Made by a program: the position numbers and the translations under genes. Below, piece after piece: positions 41,330 to 50,588 of a DNA stretch of 64,000 bases; position 1 is the stretch's first letter; each line of letters begins with the position of its first letter. The stretch comes from Noviherbaspirillum galbum (lineage in GTDB: Bacteria > Pseudomonadota > Gammaproteobacteria > Burkholderiales > Burkholderiaceae_D). The notes beneath the pieces were generated by a model, which worked only from the letters and a program-made list of their open reading frames with translations, was not told the DNA's origin and searched no databases. The stretch is from the NCBI RefSeq assembly GCF_010974945.1, contig NZ_JAAIVB010000052.1, positions 1 through 64,000 of the forward strand, written 5' to 3'.

Positions 41330-43456
41330 ATGACGACCTCGCGCCGCGACTTCCTCAAAACTTCCGCCCTCGCCGCTTCCGGCCTGATGATGGGTGTGCA
41401 CCTGCCGGGCCTGATTAAGCAGGCCCAGGCCGCAGGCACCCTGTACACCCCGAATGCCTGGGTCCACATCGCTGACGACAACACCATCACCCTGCTGTCC
41501 GCCCGTTCCGAAATGGGCCAGGGCGTCTATACCGCCTTGCCGATGCTGATCGCCGAAGAGCTCAACGTCGACCTCAATGCCGTCAAGGTGGCGATCGCGC
41601 CGCCCGGCGCGGTGTACACCAATGCCCTGCTCGGCGCCCAGATCACCGGCGGCTCCACCTCGGTGCGCGACGGCTGGGAGAAGCTGCGCGTGGCCGGCGC
41701 CCAGGTCCGCACCATGCTGATCAGCGCGGCCGCCGCGAAATGGAAGGTGCCGGCGTCGGAACTGCGCGCCGACAAGGGCCGCGTGCTCGGGCCGGGCGGC
41801 AGGAGCGCGACCTACGGCGAGCTGGCCGAAGCCGCGTCCAAACTGGCGCCGCCGGAAAAGGTGGCATTGAAGGATCCCAAGGAATTCACCCTCGTCGGCA
41901 AGCCGACCAAGCGTCTCGACACCCCGGCCAAGGTCAACGGCAGCGCCACGTTCGGTATCGACGTCAAGCTGCCCGGCATGCTGTACGCCTCGCTGGAACA
42001 ATGCCCGGTGATCGGCGGCACGGTCAAGAGCGTCGATCAGGCTAAGGCGCGCGCGATGCCAGGCGTGATCGACGTGGTCCAGATCCCGGACGGCGTGGCG
42101 GTCGTGGCGACCAGCTACTGGCGCGCGCGAAAGGCCCGCGAGGCGCTCGCCATTGCCTGGAACGAAGGCCCGGTGGCGAAGCTCGACAATGCGTCGATGA
42201 TGAACGGCATCCGGCAGGCCGCCGCCAATGGGAAGATCATTCCCATCAACAAGGCGGGCGATGCGGCCGCCGCCATGCAAGGCGCGGCGAAGACGCTGAG
42301 CGCCGAGTATGAGCAGCCGATGCTTGCCCACGCGCCGATGGAGCCGATGAACTTCACGGCGTCCTACCAGGACGGCAAGTGCCTCCTTATCGGCCCCACC
42401 CAGTTCCAGCAAGGCGCGCAAGGGTCGGTGGCGCAGGCGCTGGGCATCAAGCCGGAAGACGTCACCTTGCAGACCACTTTCCTCGGCGGCGGCTTCGGAA
42501 GGCGCCTGGAAGTCGACTTCATCGTGCAGGCCGCGCAGATCTCGAAGGCGGTCGGCAAGCCGGTCAAGCTGATCTGGACCCGCGAAGACGACACCACGCA
42601 CGACTTCTACCGCCCGATGGCGCTGCACCGCATGCAGGCCGGACTGGACGCTTCGGGCAAGCCCCAGGCGCTCAGCTTCCAGCTCACGTCGCAATCGGTC
42701 ACGCAGCGCGCCTTCGGCCTGCCCAAGGACACCCTCGATCCCTTCATGGCCGAAGCGGCGGTCGTTCCCTACGCCATTCCCAACGTCAAGCAGGACCTCG
42801 TGATCCATGATGCCGGCCTGCGGGTCGGATACTGGCGTTCGGTCAGCCATGCGCTCAATGCCTTCGCCAACGAGTCCTTCATCGACGAGATGGCCGCCGC
42901 CGCCGGCAAGGATCCCTACGCCTATCGCATGGCCCTGCTGGAGAAGCAGCCGCGCTTCGCCAACGTGCTCAAGCTGGCTGCCGACAAGGCGGGCTGGGGC
43001 ACGCCGCTCGCGGCGGGACGGTCGCGGGGCATCGCGCTGATGGAAGGTTACGATACCTACATGGCGCAGGTGGTCGAGATCTCGATGCGCGACAACCAGC
43101 CGGTGGTGCACCGCGTGGTGGTGGCCGCCGACCTCGGCCGCATGGTCAATCCGGACACGGTGGAAGCGCAGATCCAGTCGAGCGTGATCTTCGGCCTGTC
43201 ATCGACCCTTCATGGCGACATCACGCTGGACAAGGGCAAGGTGCAGCAGACCAACTTCCACAATTATCCGGTGGTGCGGATGAACGAGGCCCCGTCGATC
43301 GACATCATCCTGGTGCCCAGCACCGAAAAGCCGGGCGGCATCGGCGAACCTGCCACCGCGCTGGTGGCGCCGGCGGTCGCCAACGCCCTGTTTGCAGCCA
43401 CGGGCAAGCGCGTTCGCCGCTTGCCGCTGTCTGCGGATAACATCCGGCGCGCCTGA
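41330..43456 (+). CDS. Molybdopterin-binding subunit of an isoquinoline 1-oxidoreductase-like enzyme (IorB-like), Tat-exported
   Basis: A 708-residue large subunit. The N-terminus TSRRDFLKTSALAASGLMMG is a twin-arginine signal, placing the holoenzyme in the periplasm. Visible motifs are SEMGQGVYTALPMLIAEELN, the Moco-binding GGGFGRRLEVDFIVQA and the C-terminal GGIGEPATALVAPAVANALF with the active-site Glu. The enzyme would hydroxylate an N-heterocycle or oxidise an aldehyde, passing electrons to a cytochrome. No cytochrome c partner or maturation gene is adjacent, which is unusual. A hairpin follows the gene. Confidence 0.9.
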   Translation: MTTSRRDFLKTSALAASGLMMGVHLPGLIKQAQAAGTLYTPNAWVHIADDNTITLLSARSEMGQGVYTALPMLIAEELNVDLNAVKVAIAPPGAVYTNALLGAQITGGSTSVRDGWEKLRVAGAQVRTMLISAAAAKWKVPASELRADKGRVLGPGGRSATYGELAEAASKLAPPEKVALKDPKEFTLVGKPTKRLDTPAKVNGSATFGIDVKLPGMLYASLEQCPVIGGTVKSVDQAKARAMPGVIDVVQIPDGVAVVATSYWRARKAREALAIAWNEGPVAKLDNASMMNGIRQAAANGKIIPINKAGDAAAAMQGAAKTLSAEYEQPMLAHAPMEPMNFTASYQDGKCLLIGPTQFQQGAQGSVAQALGIKPEDVTLQTTFLGGGFGRRLEVDFIVQAAQISKAVGKPVKLIWTREDDTTHDFYRPMALHRMQAGLDASGKPQALSFQLTSQSVTQRAFGLPKDTLDPFMAEAAVVPYAIPNVKQDLVIHDAGLRVGYWRSVSHALNAFANESFIDEMAAAAGKDPYAYRMALLEKQPRFANVLKLAADKAGWGTPLAAGRSRGIALMEGYDTYMAQVVEISMRDNQPVVHRVVVAADLGRMVNPDTVEAQIQSSVIFGLSSTLHGDITLDKGKVQQTNFHNYPVVRMNEAPSIDIILVPSTEKPGGIGEPATALVAPAVANALFAATGKRVRRLPLSADNIRRA

Positions 43457-43483
43457 GTCCTGAAAACCAAGGCATCAAGGGGC

Positions 43484-43514
43484 AATGCGGACCGGAGCGA
43501 AGCCGGTCCGCATT
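43484..43514. terminator. Hairpin between convergent genes
   Basis: AATGCGGACCGG (43484-43495) and its exact complement (43503-43514) form a 12-base stem with a seven-base loop between the IorB-like gene and the DHA2 exporter gene. It is probably a bidirectional terminator; no T-run is present. Confidence 0.6.
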
Positions 43515-43568
43515 CACGCTGGGCCGCCATGGCGCCGGAGATTGCCGGGCGCGCAGGCTCGCCTGTCG

Positions 43569-45122
43569 TCAATGCGCGCCGCCCGCATCCGCGGGCGCGC
43601 CGGTGCGCGACGGCTTGGTCAGCCAGACGAGGCCGATCAGGGCCAGGAATAGCCATGCCGAGATCCAGAAGATGTCTGTCGCCGACATGGTGCTGGCCTG
43701 CACCGTGATCATCCTGTCGATCACCGCGTAGGCGCCCTGCTCCGGCATGCCCTGCGCGGTCAGGTCGCGCATCATCTGTGCGAACGGCTGGCTGTACGGC
43801 CCGGAGTTCTCCGCCAGCTGGGCGTGATGCAAGGCGGTCCGGTTTTCCCAGATGGTCGAGGTGATCGAGGTGCCGATGCCGCCGCACATGATGCGGACGA
43901 AATTCGACAGGCCGGCCGCGGCGGGCATCTTTTGCGGAGGCTGGCCAGAGAGGATGATCGACGTCAGGGGAATGAAGAACATCGCCATCGCGGCGCCCTG
44001 GATGATGGTGGGGATCATGAGCGTGCGCGTATCCACGTCCGGCGCGAAATGCGAGCGCATGAAAAACACGGCCGCGAAGATGGTGAAGGCCGCGGTGGAA
44101 AACAGCCGCGGGTCCATTTTCGCCAGCAGCCGACCGACCACAGGCGACAGGATGATCGCGAGCAGGCCGACCGGCGCCATGACCTTGCCGGCCTCGGTCG
44201 CCGTATAGCCGACCGTCGTCTGCAGCCAGAGCGGCAGGATCACGAGGCTGCCGAAGAACAGACCGTACGCCACCGAGATGGCTACCACGCCGCCCGAGAA
44301 ATTGCGTCCCCGGAACAGCGACAGGTCGACCACCGGATGCGCGTCCGTCAATTCCCAGGCAACGAAGAAGATGAAGCACATGCCGGCCACCAGGGCGAGC
44401 GCGATGATCTCCCCGGAATTGAACCAGTCGAGTTCCTTGCCCTTGTCGAGCATGAGCTGGAGGCAGCTTACCCATACCACGAGCAGGCCGAGTCCGATCT
44501 TGTCGATCGGCCGGTTCACCGTCGGCGATTCGCGCTTGGCATAAATTGACCACGTGACCCAGGCCGCCAGCAAGCCGATCGGCACGTTGATGTAAAAGAT
44601 CCAGGGCCAGGTGTAATTGTCTGAAATCCATCCGCCCAGCAGCGGCCCCATGATGGGCGCCACCAGGGTCGTCATTCCCCAGAACGCCAGGGCCATGCCG
44701 CTCTTCTGCGGCGGATAGCTCGCGAGAAGCAAGGCCTGCGACAGGGGAATCATCGGGCCCGCGACCGCGCCCTGCAAGACCCGCGCGGCGATCAGCACGC
44801 CGATGCTCGGGGCCATGCCGCACAGGAAGGAGGCGATCACGAAGAGGATCACCGAGGCGATGAACAGCCGCACCTGCCCGATGCGCATGGTCAGCCAGCC
44901 GGTGAGGGGCACGGAAACGGCATTCGAGACGGCGAAGGACGTGATCACCCACGTTCCCTGCTGGGGGGACACGCCAAGGTCGCCCGAGATCGCGGGGATG
45001 GACACGTTCGCGATGGATGAATCCAGCACGTTCATGAACACGGCCAGCGACAGGCTGATCGTGCCGAGGATGAGTTGCCTGCCCTGCAGCGGCGGCGTCG
45101 AAGGTGCTCCCGGTGGACTCAT
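43569..45122 (-). CDS. DHA2-family MFS drug exporter (EmrB-like)
   Basis: A 517-residue carrier with about 14 hydrophobic helices, the DHA2 layout. It has the helix 1 motif AVFMNVLDSSIANVSIPAIS, the GWLTMRIGQVRLFIAS loop and RVLQGAVAGPMIPLSQALLL in helix 4. EmrB proteins normally work with an EmrA membrane-fusion protein and an outer-membrane channel; neither is adjacent here. The substrate is unknown. Confidence 0.88.
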   Translation of the reverse strand: MSPPGAPSTPPLQGRQLILGTISLSLAVFMNVLDSSIANVSIPAISGDLGVSPQQGTWVITSFAVSNAVSVPLTGWLTMRIGQVRLFIASVILFVIASFLCGMAPSIGVLIAARVLQGAVAGPMIPLSQALLLASYPPQKSGMALAFWGMTTLVAPIMGPLLGGWISDNYTWPWIFYINVPIGLLAAWVTWSIYAKRESPTVNRPIDKIGLGLLVVWVSCLQLMLDKGKELDWFNSGEIIALALVAGMCFIFFVAWELTDAHPVVDLSLFRGRNFSGGVVAISVAYGLFFGSLVILPLWLQTTVGYTATEAGKVMAPVGLLAIILSPVVGRLLAKMDPRLFSTAAFTIFAAVFFMRSHFAPDVDTRTLMIPTIIQGAAMAMFFIPLTSIILSGQPPQKMPAAAGLSNFVRIMCGGIGTSITSTIWENRTALHHAQLAENSGPYSQPFAQMMRDLTAQGMPEQGAYAVIDRMITVQASTMSATDIFWISAWLFLALIGLVWLTKPSRTGAPADAGGAH

Positions 45123-45329
45123 GGTGGGCTTATGCGGCTTCTGGATGGACGATGTCCAGAGAGATTGCCAGCCATGCCATTAGTTCGCCACTTCCTTGAC
45201 TGGGAGAAACCGGATTTGCTGTGATGGATCAAGCAAGGCTCCGCGGCATGCAACCAAAACCCTTGCCATCCCTCCAATGCTGTGTCTTTCCCGCAATGAA
45301 TAAGCTGAAGAACGATCTGGAGAAAACGA

Positions 45330-45884
45330 ATGAACGACACAGGATTCCTGAGCGACATACAAACCCTGCGCGCCCGCGCGCGCCAGCACATCGAAGAAGG
45401 CGCGGTCACCTCCGGCTATGGAGCGGACCGCGACACGGTGCTCAAGCTGCTCAATGAGGCGCTTGCCACCGAGATCGTCTGCACCCTGCGCTACCGCCGG
45501 CACTACTTCATGGCGAAGGGTATCCATTCGCAGAGCGTGGCCGACGAATTCATGGAGCATTCCAACGAGGAGCAGGGGCATGCCGACCGCATCGCGGAAC
45601 GCATCGTGCAACTCGGCGGCGAGCCGAATTTTTCGCCGGACGGAATGTCCACGCGAAGCCATGCCGAATACGTCGAGGGGACGAATCTCGTCGACATGAT
45701 CAAGGAAGATCTGGTCGCGGAACGGATCGCCATCGAGAGTTATACGGAAATGATCCGGTATCTGGGCGACAAGGATCCGACGAGCCGCCGCATGATGGAA
45801 GAGATCCTTGCTGTGGAAGAGGAACATGCGGATGAGTTGGCGGATTTGCTGGAAGATATTCCGGGGGATGAGGCCAAGCATTGA
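45330..45884 (+). CDS. Ferritin-like diiron protein (bacterioferritin-like)
   Basis: A 184-residue four-helix protein. Candidate di-iron ligands are Glu48, Glu81-x-x-His84, Glu131 or Glu136, and Glu163-x-x-His166, in the ferritin order. It likely stores or oxidises iron, or protects against peroxide, in the cytoplasm. The haem-binding Met of classical bacterioferritin is not obvious, so this is probably the bacterioferritin-related branch often seen in beta-proteobacteria. It stands alone; a repeat element follows. Confidence 0.85.
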   Translation: MNDTGFLSDIQTLRARARQHIEEGAVTSGYGADRDTVLKLLNEALATEIVCTLRYRRHYFMAKGIHSQSVADEFMEHSNEEQGHADRIAERIVQLGGEPNFSPDGMSTRSHAEYVEGTNLVDMIKEDLVAERIAIESYTEMIRYLGDKDPTSRRMMEEILAVEEEHADELADLLEDIPGDEAKH

Positions 45885-45901
45885 GGGGCGTTTGGGTGCC
45901 G

Positions 45902-45920
45902 GGGATGACGCTGTCATCCC
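45902..45920 (+). terminator. Hairpin after the ferritin-like gene
   Basis: GGGATGAC-GCT-GTCATCCC forms a perfect eight-base stem with a three-base loop, 18 bases after the stop codon. It is a likely transcript end. Confidence 0.5.
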
Positions 45921-45930
45921 TGACCACCGC

Positions 45931-45957
45931 TGTCATCCCCGCGAAGGCGGGGATCCC
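45931..45957. repeat. REP-like intergenic repeat
   Basis: The stretch contains ATCCCCGC-GAAG-GCGGGGAT (45935-45954), a palindrome with a GAAG loop. GTCATCCCCGCGAAGGCGGG is a very common intergenic repeat in proteobacterial genomes. Only one full copy is seen in this window. Confidence 0.6.
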
Positions 45958-46061
45958 ATTTCTACTGCGGTCGCGCATTTCTCTTCGGTGACCCGGTTGC
46001 GGCTCCCACTCCGTGGAGCCTTGCCAGGAATGGCCCCGGCAGTGTGCACTCTGTGGCTATC

Positions 46062-47060
46062 TCACCCCGTCAGCAACTGCCCGGCCCGCTGAAGCAACCT
46101 CGCCACCCTCGCCGGCTCGACCTGATACGCCGTCGGATGGCGCGACACGCAGCAGTCGTCAAGCAAACTGCGCATGCAGGCGTCGGCGCGGCGCACGTCG
46201 CGCACATGCTCCTGGTGCACGCATGCGAACGATTGCGGCAGTTCGCCGAAGGCCAGCCCGTCTGCGCAGGCTTCGCGATCGGTGGCGACCGTGATGGCGA
46301 CCATGTCGGGGTAGAACAAATGCTGGTGGAGGTAGACGGTGCCGGCCTGGACGTCGTCGTCCGTTTCGGAAGTCCCGAGCTCGGACATCGCGCCGGCGAC
46401 CGTGGCCATGTCGGCGATCGCGTCTGAGAAGGCGCCGACCGGCTGGGCGTAGTTTTCCATGTCGAGCGAGAACCTGAGCTTCAGGTCCAGGGTGACTGGC
46501 TGCCCTGCTTCCGAAAGTTGCTGGGCCTGCTGGACCCGCGCCAGGATGGTTTCGCCGACGCTTTCATGGATCAGCTGGTTCATCGCGGTGAGCTTGAGCA
46601 TGCCATCCCGGACGTCCTGGAGATGGCCCTGCAGTTCGCGGCACCAGGCGTCGCAGCCGGTCACGGTGACGCACCATGCGGGCAGGCCCGTGGCTTCTGA
46701 CACCAGGCGCTTTGCGGTGAGGTAACGCATCTGCGATCGCGCGGCGATGCGCTCCATCGCCTCAAGCACGCCCTGGCTGACGTCCCCCGCATCCGGTCCG
46801 AGCAGGTCGTTCAGGCCGGCATTGTTTTCATAGACGCGGCGGACCATGTCCTTGTACACGGCTTCGAGCCCGGTGATGCCTGCGTCGGCCGGAAACACGC
46901 CTTCCGGTTCGGGAAAGCTGACGGTCTCGCATTGCGCTATCGCATCCACCAGGACCTGGCCGAGCAGTTCATACTGCCACCATTGCCGGCGGGCCGCGTA
47001 GATCAGTCGCGCGGTGTCGCTGAAGGTGGCCGGAATGGCTGAGGAAGGGCCGCTGGGCAT
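46062..47060 (-). CDS. Hypothetical protein
   Basis: A 332-residue protein I do not recognise. No signal peptide or membrane segment is visible. It is mostly helical-looking and acidic in the middle, with Cys residues in CVTVTGCDAWCRELQ and near the C-terminus (DDCCVSRHP). The N-terminal region has ARLIYAARRQWWQYELLGQV. The ATG at 47060 is preferred because GGAGGA stands just upstream; a longer frame reaches 47219 without a ribosome binding site. Codon use and GC content look like the neighbours. It is divergent from the CDF transporter. Confidence 0.65.
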   Translation of the reverse strand: MPSGPSSAIPATFSDTARLIYAARRQWWQYELLGQVLVDAIAQCETVSFPEPEGVFPADAGITGLEAVYKDMVRRVYENNAGLNDLLGPDAGDVSQGVLEAMERIAARSQMRYLTAKRLVSEATGLPAWCVTVTGCDAWCRELQGHLQDVRDGMLKLTAMNQLIHESVGETILARVQQAQQLSEAGQPVTLDLKLRFSLDMENYAQPVGAFSDAIADMATVAGAMSELGTSETDDDVQAGTVYLHQHLFYPDMVAITVATDREACADGLAFGELPQSFACVHQEHVRDVRRADACMRSLLDDCCVSRHPTAYQVEPARVARLLQRAGQLLTG

Positions 47061-47368
47061 GATGTCCTCCATGGCAGGTTCGGACCCTCGCCTGGCAAGT
47101 GCCAGGGTCCGGCGGCGTGATTGCCCGTCAGGGTGGTCTTCATTGCTTGACCATGCCCCGGGGCGATTGTTCCGGTTCCCGCCCGAGGCCATGGAGAAGG
47201 AGCAGTCCGGGCGCGGCATGGCGCCATCAGCGAGGCATGATCAAAACGGGAACGGCTTACATGGGCCGGTAGCATTTTCAGAGGGGCGCGCGGACCAAGG
47301 CACCTCAGGCCCCGCGGGAGGGCACTGGTATGTGTCTTGCTCGTGCCGTCCTAATCAACCTGACGACC
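47061..47368. other. Intergenic region between a hypothetical gene and the CDF transporter
   Basis: About 270-310 bases depending on the CDF start. I see no clear gene, promoter or repeat apart from a GGGAGGG ribosome-binding-site-like stretch near 47316 that would serve the alternative CDF start at 47330. Confidence 0.4.
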
Positions 47369-48298
47369 ATGGCAGACCATTCAAACAAGGCGGTGTATGC
47401 CGCGCTCGCCGGCAATGTGCTGATCGCGCTTACCAAGTTCGCGGGCGCGTTCTACACGGGCAGCTCGGCGATGCTGTCGGAAGGCGTGCATTCGCTGGTG
47501 GATTCCGGCAACGAACTGCTGCTTCTCTATGGTCTCAGGCGGGCGCGGCTTCCGGCGGACGCCCGCTTCCCATTCGGCCACGGCAAGGAAGTCTACTTCT
47601 GGAGCTTCGTGGTGGCGCTGCTGATCTTTGCGCTCGGCGCCGGGGTGTCGCTGTATGAAGGCGTGCATCACTTGCGGCATCCGACGTCGATGGAGAACCC
47701 CGTCGTCAACTATGTCATCCTCGGCTTGAGCATGCTGTTCGAGGGCGGCTCATGGATCGTCGCCTTCACCGAATTCCGCAAGGCCAAGGGCAACCGGGGC
47801 TATATCGACGCGGTGCGCCGGGCAAAGGATCCAACCACCTTCACGGTCCTGTTCGAAGACAGCGCGGCCCTGCTCGGCCTGGTGTTCGCCCTGGCCGGCG
47901 TCTACCTGAGCGACAGGACGGGCAGCCCGGTCTTCGATGGCGCGGCGTCCATCATCATCGGCCTCATTCTCGCGGCAACGGCATTCTGGCTGGCGCGGGA
48001 AACGAAAGGCTTGCTCATCGGGGAAAGTGCCGATTCGGAGGTGGTCAGCGGCATCCGCCACCTGATCGAGGCGGAAGAGGAAGTCGACCGCGTCAACGAG
48101 ATCCTGACGATGCACATGGGCCCCGAATTCATCCTGGTGAACGTCAGCCTGCACATCGCGCCGCACATCGATCGCCGGGGCGCGCACGACACCTTCGAAC
48201 GGATCACGCAACGGATCAAGGCCCGGTACGCGAATGTGAAGCGCGTATTCATCGAATCGGAAAGCCGGCCGGAACACGCGACGGTTTCCATGAAGTAA
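47369..48298 (+). CDS. Cation diffusion facilitator (CDF) transporter
   Basis: A 309-residue protein with about six membrane helices and a C-terminal cytoplasmic domain. The metal site in helix 2 is visible in MLSEGVHSLVDSGNELLL (His and Asp four apart), and the partner motif in helix 5 in FEDSAALLGLVFALAG. It exports a divalent metal such as Zn, Fe or Co using the proton gradient; the metal is not predictable. The ATG at 47369 fits the family N-terminus (MADHSNKAVYAALAGN). The ATG at 47330 has a better ribosome binding site and would add 13 residues. Confidence 0.88.
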   Translation: MADHSNKAVYAALAGNVLIALTKFAGAFYTGSSAMLSEGVHSLVDSGNELLLLYGLRRARLPADARFPFGHGKEVYFWSFVVALLIFALGAGVSLYEGVHHLRHPTSMENPVVNYVILGLSMLFEGGSWIVAFTEFRKAKGNRGYIDAVRRAKDPTTFTVLFEDSAALLGLVFALAGVYLSDRTGSPVFDGAASIIIGLILAATAFWLARETKGLLIGESADSEVVSGIRHLIEAEEEVDRVNEILTMHMGPEFILVNVSLHIAPHIDRRGAHDTFERITQRIKARYANVKRVFIESESRPEHATVSMK

Positions 48299-48485
48299 TC
48301 CTGCATTAGTGTCCCGGCGCCTCGATGGAACGACACGCTTGCCAGCGTCAATTCCATGTTTGCACCGCAGCATGGTCAACAACGAGCCCGGTTTTCTTGC
48401 GCAATCTAAAGACTTTGCGCGTTTTAGTTGAGTAAGGTGCCGCCGTTTCGCTAATGTTGCGCCTGAACCAACATGGAGCGACCAC

Positions 48486-49019
48486 TTGAACTCTCTCGAC
48501 TCAGCGAAGAAGGCCATCAAAGCAGAACTCGCCCAGGCCCGCCAGGGCGCCGAGTATTACCTCAGTCTCGCTTCGGCGCTGGAAGATGCGCTGGAAAAGC
48601 TGGAAAGCGCGCGGCCCGCCATGAAGGCGTCCCGCACGGCGAAGAATGTCATGCTTAATGGCAAGAGTGCGCGGAGAGCCGCGCCGGGACGCAAGACGGG
48701 GACAGGCAGGTCGGCAAAAGCCGGGACGGCCGCCGGCAAGTCGGGCAAGGCACCGGCAGGCACGAGCGCATTGCCGAAGACCGGGATGGCATTCTGGATT
48801 GACCTGCTATCGGAAGAGCCGAAGTCCGCCGGCGACATCCTGAAGGCGGCCATGGACCGGCTCGGCCTCGCCAACCCGGACAGCGAGCAAAAGAAAAAGC
48901 TGATCCAGCGCCAGACATTTGCCTTGAATACCCTGGTCAAGGACAAGAAAATCGCGGACGAGGGCACCCGCCGCGCCCGGCGCTTCTTCGTGCGGAACGG
49001 CGAACAATCCCGACAATGA
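48486..49019 (+). CDS. Hypothetical protein with Lys/Ala-rich linker
   Basis: A 177-residue basic protein of unknown function, starting at TTG 48486 with GGAG seven bases upstream. Residues 1-48 look like a long amphipathic helix (AKKAIKAELAQARQGAEYYL). Residues 50-95 are a Lys/Ala/Gly/Arg low-complexity stretch like bacterial histone H1-type tails. Residues 100-170 may form a winged-helix-like domain (AGDILKAAMDRLGLANPDSE, FALNTLVKDKKIADEGTRRA, RRFFVRNG). Nucleic-acid binding is suggested by charge only. It converges with the diguanylate cyclase gene. Confidence 0.65.
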   Translation: MNSLDSAKKAIKAELAQARQGAEYYLSLASALEDALEKLESARPAMKASRTAKNVMLNGKSARRAAPGRKTGTGRSAKAGTAAGKSGKAPAGTSALPKTGMAFWIDLLSEEPKSAGDILKAAMDRLGLANPDSEQKKKLIQRQTFALNTLVKDKKIADEGTRRARRFFVRNGEQSRQ

Positions 49020-49066
49020 CCGCAAGCTGAGCAGACGCCGCCGCGCGGCACGCCTGACCACATGGC

Positions 49067-50263
49067 TCAGGCACCGTGCTCCGCCTGGCTGGGCCCGGAG
49101 CCGGTTTTCAAACCGGCTTCCATGTCGGTTTCCACCAGGTTCCTGCCCTTAAGCTTTGCGTCGTACAGCAGCCCGTCCGCGCGCCGTATGCCCTGCTCCA
49201 CCGGTTCCTCCGCCGCCAGTTCCACGAGGCCGGCGGAGAAGGTAAAGGCAATCTCTCCTGCGTGCCGGAGCAGCCGCGCCGACTCGACCTGGCTTCGCAG
49301 CCTTTCCAGCACCGCATGCGCGCTGCGCAGGTCCGTCCCCGGCAGGTAGAGCAGGAATTCTTCCCCGCCCCATCGCGCCAGCACATCGCTTTCGCGCAGA
49401 TGCTGCCTGCCGAGCCGGGCGAACTGCTTGAGCACTTCGTCGCCCGCATCATGTCCGTGCTCGTCGTTGATCTTCTTGAACCAGTCGAGGTCGATCAGCG
49501 CGATGCATATGCTGTCGACCGCTCCCGTCCGGCGCTGCTCGTCGTGGCGCAGCAGTTCGGTCATGTAGCGCCGGTTGGGCAGCGCGGTGAGTTCGTCGGT
49601 GGTCGCCAGCTTGCGGTTGGCCTCGGCCGCGGTGCGCAGTTCTTCGCGTTGCGCCTTCAGGCTCGCCTGCAGGTTGTTCAACCGGCCGGTGATCACGCCG
49701 ACCACCAGCAAGCCGGAGCTGGCCAGCATGAAGTGCAGCAACTCGGTCTTGAGGTCGAAGAACTGCGGCGCGGTGAAAGGCATGGCGCACATCGTCGCCC
49801 CAAGGAAGACGATGGCGAAGATGCTGAGCGAAAGGGCTTCCCGCGCCTTTAGTGAAAACGCGGAAAAGATCAGCACCACGAACAACCCCAGGAGGGTAGC
49901 GCCGCGCAACGGGCCTTGCCCGGTATAGGAAAGCGCGATGCACACGATGGCAAACCACGACTGGTAAAGCGATAGCTGCGCCGTGCTCAGGCCGAGGCGC
50001 TCGAAATTCCGGATCAGCAGCAGGAAGGCGATTTCCCCGGTCACCACCAGCCCTGTGAATATGAACGCGATGCCGGCGTTGGCCTTGCCGAACCTCACCT
50101 CCACCCAGAAGAAGGTCAAAGAGGCGGCATACAGTAGCGCTGTTGCGCCCCAGTAGGCCACCAGCCGCCGCATCTTCTTGTCGTTTCCAGCGGCCTTGTC
50201 GAGCAACCATGTACCCAGTGTCATCCCCGCCCCAAGGAAAGTGAACCCTGCAAAATCCTGCAT
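49067..50263 (-). CDS. Membrane-anchored diguanylate cyclase (GGDEF)
   Basis: A 398-residue protein with about six membrane helices (residues 1-195), a short coiled linker and a C-terminal GGDEF domain. The domain has the intact catalytic signature GGEEF (299-303), the metal-binding Asp of ALIDLDWFKKIND and an I-site RESD (290-293) five residues before it, so it should make c-di-GMP from GTP with product inhibition. The N-terminal sensor type is not recognised. The ATG at 50263 is preferred; a TTG at 50296 has no ribosome binding site. Confidence 0.9.
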   Translation of the reverse strand: MQDFAGFTFLGAGMTLGTWLLDKAAGNDKKMRRLVAYWGATALLYAASLTFFWVEVRFGKANAGIAFIFTGLVVTGEIAFLLLIRNFERLGLSTAQLSLYQSWFAIVCIALSYTGQGPLRGATLLGLFVVLIFSAFSLKAREALSLSIFAIVFLGATMCAMPFTAPQFFDLKTELLHFMLASSGLLVVGVITGRLNNLQASLKAQREELRTAAEANRKLATTDELTALPNRRYMTELLRHDEQRRTGAVDSICIALIDLDWFKKINDEHGHDAGDEVLKQFARLGRQHLRESDVLARWGGEEFLLYLPGTDLRSAHAVLERLRSQVESARLLRHAGEIAFTFSAGLVELAAEEPVEQGIRRADGLLYDAKLKGRNLVETDMEAGLKTGSGPSQAEHGA

Positions 50264-50588
50264 GCATGGCCGCACCCTGTCCCGGGTCTTTGCCAATTTA
50301 GTTACTTTACAGAAAGTATTTATGCTTTTCCATAGAAAGCGCCCGATATCGTGCGCGGATGGCGCATGCCGGCGGGCGGGCGTGGAAAACGTGCCTCATC
50401 ACCCGCCTTTTCGTTTCAGCGTGCTGACAGATTTTGACCGCTCACACCTTCCGCACGGGTAGAAACGGCCCTTGCCGCGGCACAGGCTCTCCTTCCTTGC
50501 GGTGGCGCAAAAGGCCCCGGCGCGTTTGATACAACGATGCATGACATGCCGCCGTCCAGGCGATGCCGTTACTCAGCGAGGAGAGATC
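50264..50588. other. Intergenic region between the diguanylate cyclase and methyltransferase genes
   Basis: No gene is supported here. The stretch at 50291-50340 is clearly AT-rich and probably carries the promoter of the diguanylate cyclase gene on the minus strand. GAGGAGA at 50578-50584 is the ribosome binding site of the methyltransferase gene. Confidence 0.4.

Noticed and set aside
41282-43111. 609-codon open frame on the minus strand
   Set aside because: It is the shadow of the IorB-like gene, rich in His, Arg and Gly with no recognisable domain.
43264-44952. 562-codon open frame on the minus strand
   Set aside because: It is out of frame with the real DHA2 exporter gene on the same strand and has no membrane-protein pattern.
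45935-45954. CRISPR-like palindromic repeat
   Set aside because: Only one copy with no spacers; it matches a common dispersed intergenic repeat type.
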